Shown here: one piece after another, positions 12,769 to 22,323 of the stretch
Numbering within the stretch: position 1 is the stretch's first letter
How the letters are laid out: each line of letters starts with the position of its first letter
NCBI GenBank assembly: GCA_034509495.1
Contig: JAVGWO010000026.1
Location: 1,615,409-1,679,408, forward strand
Length of the DNA: 64,000 nt
Direction of reading: 5' to 3'
DNA from: Acestrorhynchus altus
Taxonomy: Eukaryota; Chordata; Actinopteri; Characiformes; Acestrorhynchidae
Notes under the pieces: model-generated
Databases searched by the model: none
Told to the model about the DNA's origin: nothing
The model's input: only the letters and a program-made list of their open reading frames with translations
Made by a program: the position numbers and the translations under genes

Positions 12769-13539
12769 ATTAAACCCTGTAGATACACTCTTGCTCTTTT
12801 CAGAAATCACCCCTAAACCCACCCAGTCAATTATTAGCTCGGTCGTGTTCAGTGCCGAAGGGAATGGACAGGGGGCTTACAGAGAGGGGGCTGTCCTGCT
12901 CTGTTCCGTTAGGTGAATCAGCAGGTCACCCGATAGCCACAGCAGCCACGCAGTAATCTCCTGCCCCCCTTTAAACACACCAGTTAAAGATCAGGAATGA
13001 CACGGTTTAGTAATCGTTTCTTGACTTCTCCCCTCAGAGTACGACCCACACAACTCCCCCAAAATCTGCCCCAACTCCCGCAGGTGGTTTTAAAGCTTTT
13101 TCAGGTGAAGTTTCGTGTAGGTGAGACGGAGAGTGCTGCAGTGGATTTTAGCCCGTGTCTAAGGAAGGGAACTGGGTCTGAAGGTCAACTAAGCGGGCTG
13201 TCGGCGCTCCTGCGCCACACACACCTTTATTAAACCAGTCAGCTCCAGCACTCATAACGCAGCAGGTAGAGTTCAAATGGCTGCAGAGCAGGACAAAAAA
13301 TACCTGCATGAATAAATCCAGGGAATATCTGTGATCAGGAGTGGGAAGCCCCCCGGACTGTGCTGAGGACTGATGTGGCACGCTGCGGTGTGCTTTCCCG
13401 TTACTCGGCTTAACCCGCGTTAAAACAACGTCCTCTCACCTGGTATATAGATGTCTCCTCGTTCGTGGTCAGGAAGGTCGCTCCAGTTCCTCTTGCCCGG
13501 TGAAACGCTGGGCTTTTTCACGAGGAAAGCTCGCGGCAT
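5308..13539 (-). CDS. ovol1: OVO-like transcriptional repressor OVOL1 (four exons, frame breaks)
   Basis: OVOL1 is a nuclear C2H2 zinc-finger repressor that controls epithelial differentiation. Exon 1 (13440-13539) begins MPRAFLVKKPSVSPGKRNW, the SNAG repressor motif seen at OVO-family N-termini. Exon 2 (about 9525-9755) is the variable linker. Exon 3 (6130-6433) carries YICQVCQKGF...HLKCH and HLCTFCGKGFNDTFDLKRH. Exon 4 (5308-5643) carries YKCSLCDKAFTQRCSLESH and the C-terminal region. Exon 4 opens one base out of phase, hits TAG at 5508-5510, then continues as recognisable OVOL C-terminus in two further frames (ECGHTA, HDALLA, HLHTQHPHSAFLRAKG) to a stop at 5308-5310. Exon 2 also changes frame, with PLNYYGKNRASVAV and STAELQPCTTLGQHP in different frames. 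Such spread-out small deletions look like sequence error or very recent decay. Two Tc1-type elements sit in intron 2. Confidence 0.87.
6586..6624. repeat. (CA)n microsatellite
   Basis: An uninterrupted CA dinucleotide run of about 39 bases, 26 bases before the left end of the Tc1-type element at 6650. Confidence 0.95.
6650..8227 (+). mobile_element. Tc1/mariner-type DNA transposon with degraded transposase
   Basis: The element starts CAGTGGGGAAAATAAG and ends CTTATTTTCCCCACTG, with TA on each side (6648-6649 and 8228-8229), the Tc1/mariner target duplication. The terminal inverted repeats are long, about 200 bases; the inner parts near 6780-6850 and 8030-8100 also match in reverse. A plus-strand transposase can be traced in pieces (for example ARLKFAREHLDVPEEYW at about 7390-7440 and RSDETKVELF) but is cut by stops and shifts. 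Inactive copy in ovol1 intron 2. Confidence 0.92.
8234..9425 (+). mobile_element. Tc1-type DNA transposon, right end eroded
   Basis: The left end reads CAGTGCCTCCAGAAAGTATT, and the right part reads GTGAATACTTTCCGGAT, its inverted match, but the outermost right bases are lost. It abuts the previous element, so the two lie head to tail in ovol1 intron 2. Transposase traces (plus strand) are heavily broken. It is the same family as the copy at 14995-16268. Confidence 0.85.
10762..10806. repeat. (GT)n microsatellite
   Basis: A pure TG/GT run of about 45 bases in ovol1 intron 1. It creates spurious Cys-Val or Thr-His reading frames on the two strands. Confidence 0.95.
11360..11960. repeat. Cluster of GA, GT and G-run arrays
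   Basis: Successive purine-pyrimidine arrays: GA at about 11367-11404, GT at 11405-11449 followed by a G run (11450-11460), GA at about 11570-11657, GA at 11737-11785 and broken GA at 11887-11960. A motif around AGAACAGAAAGAGAG recurs near 11380, 11600 and 11890, hinting at higher-order duplication. Confidence 0.92.
12637..12768. repeat. (ATT)n/(AAT)n inverted microsatellite
   Basis: An ATT run at about 12643-12690 is followed by an AAT run at about 12718-12768, so the two halves are reverse complements with a short mixed centre. A long AT hairpin is possible. Confidence 0.92.
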
Positions 13540-14150
13540 GGTGTGCTGATCTCGGCGGACCGAACTCCAAGCAGCTGCCCGTCTGATCAAACAGAGAATC
13601 GGGAGGAGCGGATCAAGCGCTTCGGCCTGCGCGGGCGTCAGGTGAGCATGAACAAAAAAGGGTCTCGGGACGTTTTCAGTCCTGCTTCTCCTCCTCCCTC
13701 CGGAATCCCTTTGTAAACTTGTCCACCTATGGGCTACAGGTGGCGTCTCCCACCCAAACGTCCCCGACGTCCCCCGTCCGGTGTCCAGAAACCCTGAAAG
13801 TGGCAGATCCGCGTCCCGAGCGGTCTCTGCTAACGGAGCGCGGGGCAGGAAGCACGCCGAGCCCTTCGGTCGAGGTGGATTTCAGAGGTGGAGTGCGGCA
13901 GGTAAGCTGCACATTTCAGGAGGAAACAGGTGGCGGCAGCGCGCATGCGCCTGGAAATAACGGTGACAACAAACCCCGGCCAGACCTGCCTCCACGTTTT
14001 ACCTGTTCAACCGGTTTTCCCTCCCGTTCTCCCCCACGCACACACACTCAAACCTCCATTCAGCTCCAAGGCGCCTAAACTTGGGAAGATGGCGAGGCAC
14101 AGTGGGGAGACAAACCTTTAACGTTTTAAACGTTAACCTACGATAAACCT
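13540..14150. promoter_or_regulatory. CpG-rich region upstream of ovol1
   Basis: GC-rich sequence with frequent CpG directly upstream of the ovol1 ATG, against an AT-rich background on either side. This is the pattern of a CpG-island promoter. Short open frames here are composition effects. Confidence 0.5.
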
Positions 14151-14994
14151 AGAGACCCACGATTCACCAAACGAGGGCGTGGCGATTGGAAACACAAACA
14201 GCCAATAGGGTGACTCTTAATCTAAGTACTGGAAGGACATTGGTGACAAAAACAAAACAATAAACAAACATAAACAGGGCCTAGTCTAGATCCGACACAG
14301 TCTGTGATTACAAATATTAAATAAATTTCATGCAGTTCACCAGTTTTATAAATGTTTGTCTGTTGTTTGTGGACTTTTTTTTAATAGAGAATGCATGTCA
14401 GTACTGATTGCAAACAGTGTCAGGCAGAATGTGCTGAATGTAGTAACAAATGGATAAATCATTTTCTCCAACTGTTGGATTGCAATACAATAATTGTGTA
14501 TATAAATAAAGTGTCATTTAGATTTACAATTAACTTAACCAACTTCCCCAGTACTGTTACTAAGTAATACTGATCTGATTTTTTAAAATATAAAAGACCA
14601 GACCAGCATCAGTCAATACAGTACAGTGTCAGTATTGGAAAAGAAAAAAAGTGGTATTGCCTCATCTAGTCGTTGTAATTCTCATTGACTGTTCATTTAT
14701 ATATTAATTAATTTTCATTTTTAAACAATTGCTGCCTAAATGTACTTGATTTATTTGTATACAGTAATAAGATGTGTCTGAACAACACTTCTATTTCCAA
14801 ACTAGAAATAGAAAATAGTTTAGTTAACCTTGTTGAGATAACTACTGTGTAAATGATATACACATTTCTAGCAGATAAAATCAGCATAGATGTATTTAAG
14901 AGGAATTTTCTGATGAATCCATCAAAGCAACGCAGTATCAGATCATTACATTCTAATGTATTTGCCTTGATGAAATGTAGGCAAATGAAATATA
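14151..14994. other. AT-rich intergenic DNA
   Basis: No exon, RNA gene or repeat is recognised. Confidence 0.4.
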
Positions 14995-16268
14995 CACTGC
15001 ATCCAGAAAACATTCACAGCACTTTCAGCTTGGCACACCTGTTTTGAGGAAGTTTCTCCAATTCTTCTTTATAGAACCTCACAAGCTCCATCAGACTGGA
15101 TGAAGAGTATCAATGAACAGCCATTTTTAGATATCTCCAGAGATGTTCAACTGGATTCAAGTCTGGGCTCTGGCTGGGCCACTCAAAGACATTCACAGGT
15201 TGTTGTTTTGCTGGAAGATGAAGCTTCATTCTAGTCTGAGGTCCAGAGTGCTCTGGAGCATCTTATCATCAAAGATATCTCTGTACATCACTGCAGTCAT
15301 CTTTTTCTCAACCACGAGTAGTCTCCCAGTTTCTGCTGCAGAAAAATATCCCCATAGCATGATGCTGCCACCACCATGCTTCACTGTAAAAATGGTATTG
15401 GCTAGGTGATGAGCAGTGCCTCAGTGTCCTCCAGACATGATGCTTAGCACTCAGTCCAAAAAGTTCAATTTTTTTGTTTCTTGTGGTCTGGGATTCCTTC
15501 AGGTGTCTTTTGGCAAACTCCAGAATGACTGTCATGTGCCTTTTAATGAGGAGTGGCTTCCAGCTGTCCACTTTACCATACAGGTCTGGTTGGTGGAGTG
15601 CTGCAGAAATGGTTGTCCTTCTGTAAGGTTCTCCTCTCTCCACAGAGCAACATTTGAGAGTGACTGTTTTGTTCTTGGTCACCGCCCTGACTAAGGCCCT
15701 TCTACGACAATCACTCAGTTTGACCAGGTGACCAGCTCTAGGAACAGTCCTGGTAGTTCCAGACGTCTTCCATTTATGGATGATGGAGGCCACCTTGCTC
15801 ATTGGGACCCTCAATGCAGCAGAATTTTTTCTGTACCTTTCCCCAGATCTGTGTCTCGATACAATCCTGTCTCTGAGATCTACAGGCTTGGACTGTGTTC
15901 TGACATACACTGTATACTATGGGACCTTACATAAACAGGTGTGTGCCTTTCCAAACCATATCAAATCAACTGAATTTACCAAAGGATTTTTCCAATCAAG
16001 CTGTAGAAATATCTGAAGGATGATCCGTGGAAACATGATGCACCAGAGCTCAATTTTGAGTGTCATGGCTGTGAATATCAACATATAATGAATGTATATG
16101 TTATATTTTTGTGTCTTATTTTTCCTAAATTTGTAAAGATTTCAAACAAAGTTTATTCAGTTTGCCATCATGGGGTTTTGTGTGTAGAGGGTAAAAAGGA
16201 ATTTGATCAATTTTGGAATAAGGCTGTATGTGGAGTGAAGCATTGTGAATACTTTCCGGGTTGCACTC
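14995..16268 (-). mobile_element. Tc1-type DNA transposon with long open transposase fragment
   Basis: TA flanks (14993-14994 and 16269-16270) border matching ends: CACTGCATCCAGAAAACATT at left and, reversed, GAGTGCAACCCGGAAAGTAT at right. On the minus strand a 200-codon frame (15308-15910) encodes the N-terminal paired helix-turn-helix part (LRDRIVSRHRSGERYRKNS, then SIIHKWKTSGTTRT) and the start of the catalytic domain of a Tc1 transposase. The later DDE part is shifted or broken, so it is probably inactive. It shares its family with 8234-9425 but is the better preserved copy. Confidence 0.92.
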
Positions 16269-18300
16269 TATGAAGTAAGTAATAGGACAGTAAATAGTTC
16301 TGTTAGCAAAATTATATTAAAAAATAAACCCCAAAAACTTTTCAATTGAAGAAAATGTCAAATCAAGGTTTAAAGTATAATTCCTTTGTTCCTTTGATAG
16401 CACACAAACTCCATTAAAATCCTCCTCCTTCTGACACTCATATTAACCCTACTGAGACATTATTACAAACTACCAATATATTCAATATTCAGCATGATTA
16501 AGATTCTGAACATATTGTATATCCTGTATAAGATTTATATAACTCTTTATATATATGAATGCATGCCTTTAGCCCCTGCATTTAGGAATTAAGAAAGACA
16601 AAAGAAGAGGACTAAAAGAAGGTGGTGATGAGGAGGGTGAGAAGGAATGAGATATACAGTAAGTGGAAAGAGGGAGTGTGTAGGTGTGCAGAATGAGTGG
16701 TATGTTGCCCAGGCTGTCTGAGTGGTTTAGGCAGAACATTTACCCCATTTTTCTTCCTCCACGTCCCCCGCCACACAAACGGCTCATGCAGTTCTGTTAC
16801 TCTTCATTTTGTAGGAAGGATTGGCTAACATAAATGTCCACGTGTGTAGTTTTAAATTTCCTTTTTATATTCTCTGAGCACACCTCATCACAAATCTGAA
16901 AGAGTTTTTCAAAACATGTGATATCCAAGTTTTAAATTTGTAATGATTACTTACATGTCCAAATGAATGCTAATCTAAAATATATGTAATCAGTAAAAGA
17001 AAAAAATAAACTAATTGTAGACTGGTAAATATTAATCATATTTATAAATCTATAAAAAAATATGTTAAAAAAGTAATACAGCATTACAGAAAGTTATTAT
17101 AATGAAAGCACAAAGATGCAAAACAATTACAAGTCAATAAGTTGTAGCCTATTAACCTCTAATAATATATGTAAAATACAGAATAATGTAGATTATAGGT
17201 AATTACAGAAATTAATCATTCAATTAATCAAGACTGACCAAAGGATCTTCATTTCTAAACAGTAGAGCTACGTTTTACAGCAAAAACTGAGCAGTGCTTT
17301 GGCACAATGCAAATAATGTTATATTGGTCAATAAAGTAACTATAATAATTACATGGAATATTTGTCTTTTTTAGAATATCAGCAGATAATTTTGCTAGTT
17401 TTAAACATTATTTATGGAATTACTTCAAATAAAAAAATCTAGCTATGTTATATAATGACCAAAACGACCAGTGAACCTACAAATGTCTTCATTATTATTG
17501 GTAAACCAGAGGTAAAACAAATGTAAAGCTAATGTTATAAGTTTCTGGGTGGGAGCTTTTGGATGTAGGACTATGAAAAACTCAAATTCCATAGGTTTCT
17601 CATGAACATTTCATGTGAAATCATTCTGAATAATTGTCTACATCTTGTCCATCTAATTATGCAGAAATGTTAAAAAAATGGGATTCCCCTTTTTTCCTCT
17701 CACATGCACACATTTTCATCCTTGTTTTTAACTTTCATTTAGAACATTCATTTCCTTCATTCAAACCAACAGATCAGAGGAAAAGATTACTGTAGAGGAC
17801 CTAGTTAAAAAACAAATGTCAGCCAACCTGATCAAGAATAACCAGATCAGCAACCTGTTGCCCTTTTTCTTTCCAAATTACCCACCCCCCTCCAGGCCTG
17901 CTTAACTTCATTCATCTTTTAGCAATGAAAATGAGAAATGAGCCACAGGATTTTCTTTACTTATGAGATTCATGACATAGCTGGGTGGAGTTCCTGGTCG
18001 TTTGCAAACTTATTCTAGTGTTACTACATTGACATTTACAGCTTTAATGATCAGAGTCTCTTTCCAGTTCTTGATGAAAGGCTATTCTTAACTATATTAG
18101 AGAGGAATGTTGATTGGTAAAGAACAGTAATATATATTACGTATGTTTGCCACAGTTCACACGTTTCTCACACAGTCCATTTCTATTTAACATGTCAAAT
18201 TTTTCATCTATTATGTGACTTATCTTACTTTTTCCATTTATGAACACTACATGGGCAACAAAGTATTGATCCATAGAGTGTATATACATTTCATTTATTG
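16269..18300. other. AT-rich intergenic DNA
   Basis: About 2 kb without a coding exon or repeat I can name; long A/T runs only. Confidence 0.4.
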
Positions 18301-18307
18301 TTTCACA

Positions 18308-18550
18308 TCATAACGGTGGCACGGTGGATAGCACTGTTGCCTCACAGCAAGAAGGACCTGGGTTCGATCCCCGGGTGGGGAAGTTTCTGTGTGGAGTTTG
18401 CATGTTCTCCCCGGTTTCCCCCACAGTCCAAAGACTCTGAAGTGTGCGTGCGCGTGTGCCCTACGATGGATTAGTGCCCGCCCAGAGTTGCCGGCTGGGC
18501 ACCGGCTCACCCGTGACCCTATCCAGGAATAAGCGGTTCAGAAAATGGAT
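18308..18550 (+). mobile_element. tRNA-like SINE or SINE-like repeat
   Basis: It opens GTGGCACGGTGGATAGCACT and contains GGTTCGATCCC, which reads as a tRNA-type B box. It continues through the familiar fish repeat body (GGAGTTTGCATGTTCTCCCC) to a tail GAAAATGGATGGATGG. A second, inverted copy lies at 32095-32430. Confidence 0.75.
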
Positions 18551-18559
18551 GGATGGTTT

Positions 18560-18880
18560 CACATCATTACTACCTCATCCTCAAGTCCCCAATCCATCCC
18601 AAAAGTATTGAATGTAGGACCATCAGGACACATCAATGGCTTTATACCCCTCAAGCCCACACCTGTCATCAGGAATGGTGCCAATAATATTATGTTTTAT
18701 CTGCTCCAAAGAGTCATGTTATTGCTAGTACTTCACTAGAGGGACTAGAAAAGCTGTGTGTCCATTTGCACATGTCATGTGTCAGCAATAGGTATAGAAT
18801 TAATCCATAAGAAGGGCTGTTCTCAAACCGTTTGTTTCTGAGGTTTGCAGCCTTATTAGTCAACCTACCCAGTTGCCCAC
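18560..18880 (-). mobile_element. Fragment of the CACTATRTG MITE family, inverted
   Basis: It shares the internal order of the complete element at 43124-43630, read in reverse: a CATCCCAAAAGTATTG-like end, GCTTTATACCCCTC, TAGAGGGACTAGAAAAGCTG and a tail of GGGCTGTTCTCAAA. The terminal repeats are eroded. Confidence 0.55.
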
Positions 18881-19059
18881 TCACCCTATATTTGAGACTC
18901 CACTGCCACCTTCGAATGTTTAACTTGCATGGACTTCCATATTAACACTAAACTTGCATCCCACTCAAACTTCCATTCTCAGATAACTCATCACCCATTT
19001 ACACAGCTCCAACTGCTAGCTACACTTCCCTTTTTTTCTACAACTTTTTATGCCTTATG

Positions 19060-19176
19060 TCTGTGCTATCCCATGTCGACCAGAGGAGGATGGGTTCCCC
19101 TTTTGAGACTTGGTTTTTCTCATGGTTTCATCCTCCTAGCCTGAGGGAGTTTTTCATATAAGCACTATATAAATGA

Positions 19177-19217
<41 letters not shown>

Positions 19218-19225
19218 CATTGATT
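19060..19225 (+). mobile_element. LINE-like 3' end with (TTGA)n tail
   Basis: The block GGATGGGTTCCCC...TTTTTCTCATGG...GGGAGTTTTTC, then AAGCACTATATAAATGATTA and (TTGA)n at about 19170-19218, has the layout of a common fish LINE 3' end with a microsatellite tail. A related tail (AAAGCGCTTTATAAATAAAC...TTGATTGA) ends the repeat near 39545-39580. Confidence 0.55.
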
Positions 19226-21330
19226 CATTGAATGATAAACAATGATAAAAGCCTTCAAGCCTTTAAAAAGTTACAGGCAATTTCAAAATTAAAAAGTTAA
19301 ATTTAGTTTCAAGAGCTATATGACCCTTCATCAGCATTCAAACACTCCGGTTGCTTACTGATCATAGCTATTTTTCTTTGACAATGTACATTTTTTGTTA
19401 ATTAGTTTCATTTTTGCAATCTCAAAATCTAGTACTAACATCAATTACAAAACTATGATATAATCAGAATAATATATATCTCACAGTATAACAGCACCAC
19501 AACTGTTACTGTGTAAGTCTTATGTGTAGTTTCTCTGAGCTCTTACTGGTTTTACTGATTTCTTATTTTTTCCCTTTATATATTGTTTTTAAATATTGTT
19601 TTTACATAAAGTCCTACAAGTTCTGAAGTGGGGCCTCCATGGATCACATCAATGTGCTTTGGGCTCTGATTATTGTATTGCAAGCTCAAAAGAAAGTGTC
19701 CTTTCTGGGAGCACATGATAGGTACTGACCACACACCAGGAACACCCCACATGACCGTGTGATATTTTGGAGATGTTCTGACCCAGCTGGCTAGACATCA
19801 CAGTTTGGCGCCTTTTTTTATGCTGCCCATTTTCCTGCTTTAAGCACATTGCCTTCAACAAATGACTGCTCATTGGCCACCTGATATAGCCCATCCTTTG
19901 ACTTATGCAACTGAAAATGGGGTTAAAGACTCATGGTTTGTTTTTAATTCCTTATCTCCTGCTTTATTTCATTTGGAGTATATTTTAAACAGAGGATGTA
20001 GAGGAGTGTGCACATTCAGCTTGATCAAACTACAAAACAGGCCAAGGTCTGTGCTAGTAATGTTAATGTAGTTTAAAATAAGACTTGGAGTAATGCCACA
20101 CACTTCGTCCTGAGAGGTAAACACACACCAAAGAAAACCAAAACAAAACAATACACAAACGAGTAAACAGATTAATGGAATACGTGCCATCTTGTGGCCA
20201 CTTGTGGGAAAGTCTTTGTGGTGTTTTATCACCCCCGGGGCTGTCTTTGACAGTTACTTTACGACATGCTTGGACAAGCTTGGTGTACTGAGAGGAATAC
20301 CGTTAGGATTGGCTTTGGGAGGGCCTGCGGTGGGAGGCCAAGACTAACCACCTGAAACCGGAATCCAACGATTACAGCCTGTTACTTCAGTTACTTCAGC
20401 AATAAACTCTCCTGTCCAAGCAAGAGGACGTTTATTCCGACTAATAACTGAGACGTTTAGATGTTTGATTTAAGATGTTGAACATGATCAGAGGTTAAAG
20501 AGATAAATGTAAAATGTAAAATCACGAGGTAAACAAGGTAAATTTTAAATCAGGAGGTAAATATAAAATTATGAGGTAAATATAAAATTATGAGGTAAAA
20601 GCTATTAAATAAAGATAATTTTAGGCCCTTTAAATTACACATAGCTTATCTAACACTGATAAGTATTATTTACTTTAAATGTGCAGTGTCAGGTGCTGAA
20701 TGATCGTGTTATAAAGTGAAAGTATTAAATAAGAGTCAGAGGCGCCCACTGGGAAATAATGAAGTCGTTTATACTGAAGAAGTGGCGACGCCCTTCCAAA
20801 ACCAAAAATGGGTGTGAAGTGGGGGGCAGCCCAGTCACAAGCATGAGAAAAGCATGATTGTGAAACTGGTATTGTCTGAACAGAGTCCCGAAAGTGAATC
20901 TGTGTTCACACAGTGAGAAAAACGGAGCGATCGAAGCTATTTGTTGCTATGGCAACAGTTAATTAAATACATAAAATACATCTTCATATCAATCACTTTT
21001 ATCTCCTGTTTTTTAATTGTTTCCCAGATAACGTTTTGAAAAACAAACAAACAAACAAACAAACCAATTATGTTGAATTTCCTGATTAATAATCCTTGAT
21101 ATATAAGGCACTCCACACTTTTTTGATGGATGTCTCCTGATTCATACATTCAGCTTGATTTAACATAAAATAATAAAATCTACACTTTCAGTGTTCTGTG
21201 CTTACTCTACAGACAATCATAAAATAGTTTATATAGAACATCTATTTTCTGTATAATATTTTAGTTGAAATATATTTTATGTCCGTACCAATGTTCTGGT
21301 TAACATAAAAAGGTGTAGCTGGTGATATTG
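19226..21330. other. AT-rich intergenic DNA
   Basis: No coding exon. At about 20525-20600 a 19-20 base unit around ATGAGGTAAATATAAAATT is repeated two to three times. Nothing else is recognised. Confidence 0.4.
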
Positions 21331-21500
21331 GTGGTGTGGTTCCAAGCAATTGAACCAGATTTGGTTCCGGCCACTGCACTGGAATGTTGCTGGTTTGATT
21401 CCCTGATTCCCTGAACTGGCAGGACATGATTGAAATGCCCTTGAGCAAAACATTTAACTCCCCAGATGCTTCCCAGGTGCTGTGGAAAGGGCTGCAAATG
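21330..21500 (-). repeat. SINE-like degenerate repeat
   Basis: GGTTTGATTCCCTGA resembles a tRNA B box, and GAAATGCCCTTGAGCAAAAC matches in reverse the CTTGCTCAAGGGCACTTCAG core of the repeat at 61185-61345. Diverged copy. Confidence 0.45.
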
Positions 21501-22323
21501 TTTACAAACTTTACAAAAGGCAAAGTCACACCAGTGCCATTCTGCACATTTTTAATGCCCATGCTTATAGTACCTACTTATCTGAAAGATAACCAAAGCA
21601 CATAGACACATTTTCATATATGTATACACACTCAATTTTTATTAGAATTGTTTGCATTCATTTTGAACAAAGTCATAAATAATAAAAAGGTAATAGAATT
21701 AAGTGTTGCTGTTTATATGCAGGGTAAACTGCAGAACAAGCCAAGCAAAATATATACATATACAAATTATGCAAATAACATGTACATAATATAATAACAC
21801 AAAGTTATACAACAATATTATATATTTGGATTGGTGAAGATGTTGAACTGAAATATATTTGTTCCAAAAACTCCTTCTAATAGCAGGTACTTTACCACTG
21901 GGACAATTGTTAATTTGTCCACAACCAATTTGTATAATCTTCATAGAATAGCACTGCCTGTCTACAAACAAGTTGATCATAAGCATAATATTGGTCACCA
22001 TGCCCAAAGCCAAGTATCAGCTACAGAGATATAAAGCCCCCCAGTGTTGTGCTGTGAGGCAGTGGGACTGCATTCTTTAAATTAATAAAGCTTCATACAG
22101 TACATTTACAAGGTAGTGTTTGCGATGCAATCATCCAACATCAGTACTTGACCTCACTAACATTCTTGTGTTAAATACAGTCAAATCCTTGAGGAAAAAT
22201 CTATCTAGGATCCACTACATCCACTATCTAGGATAAAGGCCTGGAAACACATATAAATGACATGTTATAAATTAAATGTTTCAAATTCATATAGTGCTTG
22301 ATCATGAAAACCATTTCCTTTAC

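Larger units (their letters stand above)
9756..13439. other. ovol1 intron 1, rich in simple repeats
   Basis: Apart from the listed GT, GA and ATT/AAT arrays, this intron shows no coding exon or recognisable transposon. GC content rises from about 12850 toward exon 1, which fits a CpG-rich 5' end of ovol1. Confidence 0.5.

Noticed and set aside
12616..12822. Open frame with poly-Leu and poly-Asn
   Set aside because: Created by the ATT/AAT array.
13719..14121. Overlapping open frames upstream of ovol1
   Set aside because: GC-rich CpG-island sequence lacks stops by composition; no domain.
18308..18550. Possible tRNA gene (B-box-like GGTTCGATCCC)
   Set aside because: The surrounding text is a known-style interspersed repeat with a second copy at 32095; no cloverleaf could be drawn.
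19166..19220. Regular repeats resembling an array
   Set aside because: A pure four-base microsatellite without spacers; not a CRISPR array and the context is vertebrate.
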